This document shows positions 1 through 8,321 of a DNA stretch of 9,570 nucleotides, one piece after another (the stretch's first letter is position 1; every line of letters starts with the position of its first letter). This stretch comes from Ottowia sp. (lineage in GTDB: Bacteria; Pseudomonadota; Gammaproteobacteria; Burkholderiales; Burkholderiaceae_C): positions 1-9,570 of the forward strand of contig JALOAS010000105.1 of the NCBI GenBank assembly GCA_023228705.1. Direction: 5' to 3'. A model generated the notes under the pieces. The model did no database searches, was not told where the DNA came from, and was given only the letters and a program-made list of their open reading frames with translations. A program made the translations under genes and the position numbers.

Positions 1-131
1 GGTGGCAACAGAGCAACCCCGGCGAGCGAGAGGTCAAGAAAGCGCTCAGAAAGGCGCTCCGGAAGTATCAACTGCAACAGGATCAGGATCTCTTTGACCG
101 GGCGTATGAGTATATCAGGCAGTACTACTGA
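1..131 (+). CDS. hsdR: Type I restriction endonuclease subunit R, C-terminal fragment (5' end outside window)
   Basis: Only the last 42 codons and the TGA stop (129-131) are present; the frame is read from base 3. The peptide contains NPGEREVKKALRKALRKYQ, then DLFDRAYEYIRQYY at the very end. A lysine/arginine-rich helix followed by a 'D-x-LF-x-RAYxYIxxYY-stop' ending resembles the extreme C-terminus of many HsdR proteins. HsdR is the ATP-dependent translocase and nuclease subunit of the HsdRMS complex, which cuts unmodified foreign DNA in the cytoplasm. The nuclease and helicase motifs would lie upstream, outside the window, so activity cannot be judged. The gene ends 73 bp before the first CRISPR repeat and converges with the array, giving two nucleic-acid defences side by side. 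The identification rests on a short tail recognised by eye. A different helical protein is possible but less likely. Confidence 0.7.
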   Translation, partial: WQQSNPGEREVKKALRKALRKYQLQQDQDLFDRAYEYIRQYY

Positions 132-204
132 TAGAGAAAATTATGCCGCTGGATTGGGATAAGGTCGTTATGAGATATGCGGAACAGCCATACCTCACCA
201 CAAA
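132..204. other. Trailer-side flank between hsdR and the CRISPR array
   Basis: This 73-bp stretch separates the restriction gene stop from the oldest repeat. I see no GC-rich hairpin and no T-run on the plus strand that would end hsdR transcription. On the minus strand the only candidate is TTTTC (complement of 136-140), a weak stop for a transcript leaving the array. An ATG at 143 opens a 56-codon frame that runs through repeat 1 and spacer 1 and stops at 311-313 inside repeat 2. Its first 20 or so residues (MPLDWDKVVMRYAEQPY...) look protein-like and it starts 11 nt after the hsdR stop. However, it lacks a good ribosome binding site and more than half of it is array sequence. It is either chance or the remnant of a gene start cut off by the array. 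Confidence 0.6.
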
Positions 205-389
205 GTTTCAATCCTTGTTCTCGTGGATGCCGCTCTTGAACAGGTTGTATGCGTCGGCAAGGGCGTTGTTCCCTTCAAGTTTCAATCCTTGTTCACGTGG
301 ATGTCGCTCTTGAACAGGACTGGTGAAATGAGAGCAGATGGACGAAGAAAACGTTTCAATCCTTGTTCTTGTGGATGTCACTCTTGAAC
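205..389 (-). repeat. Degenerate terminal repeats 1-3 (trailer end of array)
   Basis: Three repeats (205-241, 279-315, 353-389) differ from the otherwise invariant unit. Repeat 1 has C instead of T at 230. Repeat 2 has A instead of T at 295. Repeat 3 has T instead of C at 370 and A instead of G at 380. Repeat 4 (428-464) and those after it match each other. Decay at one end is the usual mark of the leader-distal end, because new repeats are copied at the leader and old ones drift. None of the changes touches the ATTGAAAC handle as read on the minus strand, so processing of these units may still work. Confidence 0.93.
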
Positions 390-3300
390 AGAAGTAAGGC
401 ACGTAGGGATGAGAATGCCCGTAGATTGTTTCAATCCTTGTTCTCGTGGATGTCGCTCTTGAACGGTCTCGATGATGATGCCGAAGAGCATCCCGCAGAG
501 TTTCAATCCTTGTTCTCGTGGATGTCGCTCTTGAACCCGGACAACCCCGACCGGCTCATGATTCTCCCCTATCTGTTTCAATCCTTGTTCTCGTGGATGT
601 CGCTCTTGAACACCCCGTTGGCAGTTCCAGGGTGCCGGCCTCATCCGGTTTCAATCCTTGTTCTCGTGGATGTCGCTCTTGAACTCCAGTGGATCTCACA
701 GCGTGGTGGATCGATCCTACAGTTTCAATCCTTGTTCTCGTGGATGTCGCTCTTGAACACCAGATAGCAGGACGCGCCGCACCGCATCAGTTCGTGGTTT
801 CAATCCTTGTTCTCGTGGATGTCGCTCTTGAACCATACCCTGCCATCGCCGCCTGTGCACCAATCTGGGTTTCAATCCTTGTTCTCGTGGATGTCGCTCT
901 TGAACCCTGAACGGAGTCCTGTTCGGCGACGTCTGGTTCGAGTTTCAATCCTTGTTCTCGTGGATGTCGCTCTTGAACACTCATCAGCAACCACCACCAA
1001 AAAAAGATCTTTTCTGTTTCAATCCTTGTTCTCGTGGATGTCGCTCTTGAACTCGGTGGTGCAGGGTAGCGCGTCACCGCACCTTTTGTTTCAATCCTTG
1101 TTCTCGTGGATGTCGCTCTTGAACATGATTTACTATCCCGACCCGTCCGACCCCTATGGGTTTCAATCCTTGTTCTCGTGGATGTCGCTCTTGAACCGTA
1201 CGAGCGTGGGGTGATAGACGTGAGCAGAGGTTGTTTCAATCCTTGTTCTCGTGGATGTCGCTCTTGAACTAGTTGGTGCCGGGGGTATTGGTTCTCCCAG
1301 TGACCAGTTTCAATCCTTGTTCTCGTGGATGTCGCTCTTGAACGGGCTCCCCGGATACATCATCAAGCGGGCAACCGGGTTTCAATCCTTGTTCTCGTGG
1401 ATGTCGCTCTTGAACGTGATTGCCGGCAAAATCGTTGAACTTGGCCGGATGAAGTTTCAATCCTTGTTCTCGTGGATGTCGCTCTTGAACGACCATGAAC
1501 CGGCAGCCCACGCTAACATGGAGAGGTTCGTTTCAATCCTTGTTCTCGTGGATGTCGCTCTTGAACAAGAACGACCGCCGAAGGTATAGTATATCTCAAC
1601 CGGGAGTTTCAATCCTTGTTCTCGTGGATGTCGCTCTTGAACCCGGATTTGCCAGATATCCACTGATGCCATGTATTGGGTTTCAATCCTTGTTCTCGTG
1701 GATGTCGCTCTTGAACGATGTGTGTATACCATTGTAGCATAAATTCGTGTACGGTGTTTCAATCCTTGTTCTCGTGGATGTCGCTCTTGAACGGGATTTA
1801 CCGGCGGGCGCTCAACGCCTTTTTCCAGTTTCAATCCTTGTTCTCGTGGATGTCGCTCTTGAACATTGTTATCCCTTGGGTTTATCGTTATAGCATGGAG
1901 TTTCAATCCTTGTTCTCGTGGATGTCGCTCTTGAACACTTCTCCGGGCAATCGCAAACCAAGTCGATCTTGAGTTTCAATCCTTGTTCTCGTGGATGTCG
2001 CTCTTGAACCAAGAGGCTACTCTACTTTATGCATGATATGCATAGTTTCAATCCTTGTTCTCGTGGATGTCGCTCTTGAACACCGGCGGCGGCCATGCCA
2101 GAGGCGCACGAAAATGGTTTCAATCCTTGTTCTCGTGGATGTCGCTCTTGAACTGGATGGGTAGCCTATTCACATTCCGGCAACGCAAGTTTCAATCCTT
2201 GTTCTCGTGGATGTCGCTCTTGAACGGTGTGCAGACCGATACCCGGTTATACCTGCAAAGGGGTTTCAATCCTTGTTCTCGTGGATGTCGCTCTTGAACC
2301 TGGCAACGGTGCCGGTGGTGGTGCATCTACTAATGGGTTTCAATCCTTGTTCTCGTGGATGTCGCTCTTGAACCTCATCCAGGAGATCCTCATCGACACA
2401 GAGCTGATGTTTCAATCCTTGTTCTCGTGGATGTCGCTCTTGAACTTCTGATACGCGGTGCGAAATAAGCGACCTATACGGTTTCAATCCTTGTTCTCGT
2501 GGATGTCGCTCTTGAACCAGGTACAGGATGCCATCGATGCGTACAGGGCTGCCAGTTTCAATCCTTGTTCTCGTGGATGTCGCTCTTGAACAAAATAGAT
2601 GCGAGGGACGGCGAAATAATCAAGACGGTTTCAATCCTTGTTCTCGTGGATGTCGCTCTTGAACCGTATATCGGCTCCAATGAATCTAATGCTCCTGTAG
2701 TTTCAATCCTTGTTCTCGTGGATGTCGCTCTTGAACCCGGCCCCATACCCCGCACCCTGGGGACACATATGGGTTTCAATCCTTGTTCTCGTGGATGTCG
2801 CTCTTGAACCCGATACCAATATACCCCATCTCATATCCCATGCGGAGTTTCAATCCTTGTTCTCGTGGATGTCGCTCTTGAACGGTCCCACGTCGCTGGT
2901 ATTGATATACCGCATGGAGGTTTCAATCCTTGTTCTCGTGGATGTCGCTCTTGAACCCATGAGACCCGGATCCGGCGGCTGGAGGCATCACGATGAGGTT
3001 TCAATCCTTGTTCTCGTGGATGTCGCTCTTGAACTCTCCTCCCCGGGGGTTATCCCCCCGGGCTCTACTACGTTTCAATCCTTGTTCTCGTGGATGTCGC
3101 TCTTGAACCACGAAAAGTGATAGGATGCGCGGTGGAAAAAGTGTTTCAATCCTTGTTCTCGTGGATGTCGCTCTTGAACAATCCTGAACCCGAAGAAGCC
3201 GACGGCCGACATCAGTTTCAATCCTTGTTCTCGTGGATGTCGCTCTTGAACCCGGCCGCCTAACCGTGACATCGCCGGTCGTCATATGTTTCAATCCTTG

Positions 3301-3911
3301 TTCTCGTGGATGTCGCTCTTGAACCGTCCCCGCCGATTTTGATCATTGCTGCCGGGCATGGTTTCAATCCTTGTTCTCGTGGATGTCGCTCTTGAACTCA
3401 CCGGCGAACCGGTCGAGGCCGGTGATCTTGAGTTGTTTCAATCCTTGTTCTCGTGGATGTCGCTCTTGAACCCAGCGGATTGCCGATAGGAAGGCGTCCC
3501 AGAACGAGTTTCAATCCTTGTTCTCGTGGATGTCGCTCTTGAACAGATCTGCAGGGCAGCAATACAGGATGCTATCGGAGTTTCAATCCTTGTTCTCGTG
3601 GATGTCGCTCTTGAACACCCACTTGTGATCTGCTGCAGTGCCCCATAGAGCCGTTTCAATCCTTGTTCTCGTGGATGTCGCTCTTGAACATAACTCCTCT
3701 GACATTGCGGGCGTCCTGGCTGACAGTTTCAATCCTTGTTCTCGTGGATGTCGCTCTTGAACAGGCGGGTATACATGGATCAAGCTATCAAGGGGCGGCG
3801 TTTCAATCCTTGTTCTCGTGGATGTCGCTCTTGAACTTGCATGGAGAGAAAGGAACTGTTTACAACATCCGTTAGTTTCAATCCTTGTTCTCGTGGATGT
3901 CGCTCTTGAAC

Positions 3912-4020
3912 CCCGGAAATCGAGGCCGGCTATCAGAAGGTGAAAGAGTTTCAATCCTTGTTCTCGTGGATGTCGCTCTTGAACCCCGGAAATCGAGGCC
4001 GGCTATCAGAAGGTGAAAGA
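3912..4020 (-). repeat. Tandemly duplicated repeat-spacer unit (spacers 51 and 52)
   Basis: Spacers 3912-3947 and 3985-4020 are identical over all 36 bases (begin CCCGGAAATC, end GGTGAAAGA), separated by one canonical repeat at 3948-3984. The likely cause is unequal recombination or replication slippage between neighbouring repeats, not two independent acquisitions. The neighbours on either side are unrelated, so one unit was duplicated. Confidence 0.97.
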
Positions 4021-4794
4021 GTTTCAATCCTTGTTCTCGTGGATGTCGCTCTTGAACCAGTACAGCTGCGGCGCTCTCTAAAGTCTCCCTGCCGTTTCAA
4101 TCCTTGTTCTCGTGGATGTCGCTCTTGAACTCATGCATCATCGCGCGGTCTGGATCGGTGCTCACGTTTCAATCCTTGTTCTCGTGGATGTCGCTCTTGA
4201 ACGGCGAATTTGCCGTATAACCCGTTCCCTAGGTACTTGGTTTCAATCCTTGTTCTCGTGGATGTCGCTCTTGAACGAGGCTATAGCGGCTGGTGGGGTT
4301 TCACCTCCTCAAGTTTCAATCCTTGTTCTCGTGGATGTCGCTCTTGAACCGTAGTCGCCCCGGTCGTATACGGCGCGGCGAGCGTTGGTTTCAATCCTTG
4401 TTCTCGTGGATGTCGCTCTTGAACCTATTCGAGCGAGGTAGACTCGAACCTGCGGATCGCCAGTTTCAATCCTTGTTCTCGTGGATGTCGCTCTTGAACG
4501 ATCACGAAGGATAATGAACACATATGTACGTACTGAGTTTCAATCCTTGTTCTCGTGGATGTCGCTCTTGAACCCTCACCATCACCGACGGCACCACCGG
4601 CCTCCCGATCAGTTTCAATCCTTGTTCTCGTGGATGTCGCTCTTGAACTGCCTGCAGCGGGTGCCCACATTGTGGGTACGAAGGGTTTCAATCCTTGTTC
4701 TCGTGGATGTCGCTCTTGAACGCGGGTGGGGAGGCGGCACCATGATTATGGAGGTTAGTTTCAATCCTTGTTCTCGTGGATGTCGCTCTTGAAC

Positions 4795-4831
4795 CAGACG
4801 TTGCGGAGTATTGGGTCTATGACAAATGGAT
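4795..4831 (-). other. Spacer 63, homologous to spacer 71
   Basis: This 37-bp spacer aligns without gaps to the spacer at 5389-5423, with 29 of 35 positions identical. In one plus-strand frame it reads D-V-A-E-Y-W-V-Y-D-K-W, against D-I-A-E-Y-W-A-Y-D-K-W in its partner. The pair therefore appears to sample the same codons of a protein gene in two diverged elements. The protein itself is not one I recognise. Confidence 0.88.
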
Positions 4832-5388
4832 GTTTCAATCCTTGTTCTCGTGGATGTCGCTCTTGAACGATAGCGGTGCACGTTCAATCGTGAGTGGCGG
4901 TCAGAGTTTCAATCCTTGTTCTCGTGGATGTCGCTCTTGAACTCGAGCTGATACCGCTTTGCCAGCTCAAGCATCAGCAGTTTCAATCCTTGTTCTCGTG
5001 GATGTCGCTCTTGAACGATGCCGATCGACGACCGCCCTAACTCGCGGGCGATCAGGTTTCAATCCTTGTTCTCGTGGATGTCGCTCTTGAACCCTCGTGG
5101 TTCTCTAGCATATCCTTGATATTCGCGAGTTTCAATCCTTGTTCTCGTGGATGTCGCTCTTGAACGCGGTCAGCGCTGGGGTACCATCATCCTCTTTATC
5201 CGGTTTCAATCCTTGTTCTCGTGGATGTCGCTCTTGAACCTAGACGTCAATCTCGCGTAAGGAGGTTAGGATGACTCCGTTTCAATCCTTGTTCTCGTGG
5301 ATGTCGCTCTTGAACTGAGCGCTCTAAGGAGGAGGCTTCGACCGTACGCCGGTTTCAATCCTTGTTCTCGTGGATGTCGCTCTTGAAC

Positions 5389-5423
5389 GGACATTGCAGA
5401 GTATTGGGCATACGACAAATGGA
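5389..5423 (-). other. Spacer 71, younger homologue of spacer 63
   Basis: Partner of the spacer at 4795-4831, lying eight units closer to the leader and therefore acquired later. The differences fall at GTT/ATT, GCG/GCA, GTC/GCA and TAT/TAC, plus one at the spacer edge. Its leader-side boundary is shifted by exactly one base relative to the older spacer, so both were cut next to nearly the same motif on the same strand. Confidence 0.88.
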
Positions 5424-5533
5424 GTTTCAATCCTTGTTCTCGTGGATGTCGCTCTTGAACGTTGATGCTGGTGACTACGAAGACAGGAGGGAAAAAGTTT
5501 CAATCCTTGTTCTCGTGGATGTCGCTCTTGAAC

Positions 5534-5571
5534 ACGATGATTGTCGATAGCGATTTGGATTTGGGAGCTTA
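5534..5571 (-). other. Spacer 73, overlapping spacer 77 on the opposite strand
   Basis: Bases 5534-5555 (ACGATGATTGTCGATAGCGA plus TT) match the reverse complement of the spacer at 5828-5863 with two mismatches in 22. The shared frame reads T-M-I-V-D-S-D here and continues L-D-L-G-A. Both spacers therefore seem to come from adjoining, partly overlapping stretches of one gene in related elements. The protein is not identifiable from this length. Confidence 0.8.
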
Positions 5572-5827
5572 GTTTCAATCCTTGTTCTCGTGGATGTCGC
5601 TCTTGAACCCTCGCCCCAACCACCGTAGTCGTCATACCAAAAGGTTTCAATCCTTGTTCTCGTGGATGTCGCTCTTGAACACTGCCGGTATTTTTGCCGA
5701 GTGGCCGTTTAATCTTGGTTTCAATCCTTGTTCTCGTGGATGTCGCTCTTGAACTGCAGGGGAGACGGCGATGCGGCATTATGTTGATGTGTTTCAATCC
5801 TTGTTCTCGTGGATGTCGCTCTTGAAC

Positions 5828-5863
5828 AATCGCTATCCACAATCAGCGTAGACGTCCGTGCTG
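5828..5863 (-). other. Spacer 77, opposite-strand partner of spacer 73
   Basis: The reverse complement of this spacer reads A-R-T-S-T-L-I-V-D-S-D in the frame shared with the spacer at 5534-5571. The two mismatches are CTG against ATG (Leu/Met) and GTG against GTC (silent). It sits four units nearer the leader, so it was acquired later and from the other strand, as is common when an existing spacer primes further uptake nearby. Confidence 0.8.
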
Positions 5864-8321
5864 GTTTCAATCCTTGTTCTCGTGGATGTCGCTCTTGAAC
5901 GCATGCTGTCTTCATACTCGCCCCGGGGTATCATTACAGTTTCAATCCTTGTTCTCGTGGATGTCGCTCTTGAACATCCGAAAGTTCTTATTCTTCCCAG
6001 TCTCAATAGAACGTTTCAATCCTTGTTCTCGTGGATGTCGCTCTTGAACGTACATATGTCGGAGATCTGCTGGACACTCTCTCCAGTTTCAATCCTTGTT
6101 CTCGTGGATGTCGCTCTTGAACCCCCTTTCCGAGCCGGCAGGCGTACGAATCATAAAGTTTCAATCCTTGTTCTCGTGGATGTCGCTCTTGAACCCGCCC
6201 CTATCGGGGGTACCTCGCAGGTTATGACCGGTTTCAATCCTTGTTCTCGTGGATGTCGCTCTTGAACTGGACTGGGCTGGCCCAAGGGGAACACGAACTG
6301 GGGGTTTCAATCCTTGTTCTCGTGGATGTCGCTCTTGAACCTGCATCCTGATAACCATGGTTATTCCTATGGGAGGTTTCAATCCTTGTTCTCGTGGATG
6401 TCGCTCTTGAACCCGGCGGGAGACATGGAGGTGATATGATGGTTGCCTATCCCTGTTTCAATCCTTGTTCTCGTGGATGTCGCTCTTGAACCGGCATAGA
6501 ACATCATACATGCAAGACTCACGGCGAGTTTCAATCCTTGTTCTCGTGGATGTCGCTCTTGAACCTCGGTGATGGTGCCACATCCATACAATTTGTATGC
6601 AGTTTCAATCCTTGTTCTCGTGGATGTCGCTCTTGAACAGGTAGTAGTGCAGGATCTCGTAGGTGTCGGCTGCGGGTTTCAATCCTTGTTCTCGTGGATG
6701 TCGCTCTTGAACGTTGCCCCGGAACCGTGCCGAGGCTGTCAGGCAGTAGTTTCAATCCTTGTTCTCGTGGATGTCGCTCTTGAACCTAATTCTGACATTT
6801 CTCTATACTCCCTGGCTCGAGTTTCAATCCTTGTTCTCGTGGATGTCGCTCTTGAACCTCGTCGGTGATCCCGGTATACAATGTACCCGAGGGTTTCAAT
6901 CCTTGTTCTCGTGGATGTCGCTCTTGAACTTGGATCTCCGTGTCACGGATTTTCTGATGCCCCTGTTTCAATCCTTGTTCTCGTGGATGTCGCTCTTGAA
7001 CACAAAAGGGGTTAGCGGTCCGGCACCCGACTCATAAGTTTCAATCCTTGTTCTCGTGGATGTCGCTCTTGAACATATGAGCGAGTGCGGGACCCCCGAG
7101 GACGGAGATGTTTCAATCCTTGTTCTCGTGGATGTCGCTCTTGAACTCAGATAGTCATCATCCACCCCGACGGTGGAGATCTGTTTCAATCCTTGTTCTC
7201 GTGGATGTCGCTCTTGAACCACGGAGCGCCGCACGTGAACCGGTTGCCTGATAGTAGGTTTCAATCCTTGTTCTCGTGGATGTCGCTCTTGAACCTTGTA
7301 CTCCGCGATCTTCTCCCGGTTCTCCTCGCGGGTTTCAATCCTTGTTCTCGTGGATGTCGCTCTTGAACCGAGGTGGTCATGCAGGCGCTCGACGCGCTCG
7401 AAGAGTTTCAATCCTTGTTCTCGTGGATGTCGCTCTTGAACACTGGTGCGAAGTCTCGCCGGCCGAGCGAAGTCAGGGTGTTTCAATCCTTGTTCTCGTG
7501 GATGTCGCTCTTGAACACCCCGTTAAGCGTTGCGATCTGATCATCTATGGGGTTTCAATCCTTGTTCTCGTGGATGTCGCTCTTGAACCGACCTGCCAAA
7601 CGACGAGGAGAGCGGCACCCTGGTGTTTCAATCCTTGTTCTCGTGGATGTCGCTCTTGAACTGGCTATACGTATGTCTAGGGGCTACATCGTCTTAGTTT
7701 CAATCCTTGTTCTCGTGGATGTCGCTCTTGAACGGAGACGTCCGGCACCGCATACGACCTCCCGGCGAGAGTTTCAATCCTTGTTCTCGTGGATGTCGCT
7801 CTTGAACCACATTCCCCCCCGTATTGAACCCAGTTTACTGAAGTTTCAATCCTTGTTCTCGTGGATGTCGCTCTTGAACCTTTGACGGCGATTTCGACAC
7901 CGACACGATCCAGTAGTTTCAATCCTTGTTCTCGTGGATGTCGCTCTTGAACAATATCGACCGGATCGCCCCTTTTGAGGCTGTTCTGCTGTTTCAATCC
8001 TTGTTCTCGTGGATGTCGCTCTTGAACCCTGTTGTCATTCTTGATCCCATTGATATGATGGAGTTTCAATCCTTGTTCTCGTGGATGTCGCTCTTGAACT
8101 TCCCGCGTTCCTTTGCCTCGGTGAGCATCTGGTCTTGTTTCAATCCTTGTTCTCGTGGATGTCGCTCTTGAACATGGCAGAACCTCGCCGAGGGGCTGTG
8201 CGGGGGCAAAGTTTCAATCCTTGTTCTCGTGGATGTCGCTCTTGAACCCGAGACGATGGAGGGCGGCGTCGGCGGATCCCTCCGGTTTCAATCCTTGTTC
8301 TCGTGGATGTCGCTCTTGAAC

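Noticed and set aside
132..204. CRISPR leader at the left end
   Set aside because: The stretch is short, not strongly AT-rich, and sits beside the degenerate repeats. Repeat orientation also puts the leader on the other side.
2810..2919. Neighbouring spacers 36 and 37 share CCATGCGG-type words on opposite strands
   Set aside because: The shared run is only about 8 bases and does not extend when aligned, so chance is enough.
4425..4462. tRNA-like sequence in spacer 58 (reverse complement contains GGTTCGAGTC, the T-loop consensus)
   Set aside because: The flanking T-stem does not pair (only two or three of five positions), no acceptor or anticodon arms can be built within 38 bp, and the spacer also has an open frame (LFERGRLEPADR). 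It might derive from a tRNA gene in a target, but this is not a tRNA gene here.
5240..5278. Shine-Dalgarno plus ATG in spacer 69 as a real gene start in this genome
   Set aside because: The frame after the ATG runs straight into the repeat, and the element is confined to one spacer, so it reflects the target's gene layout.
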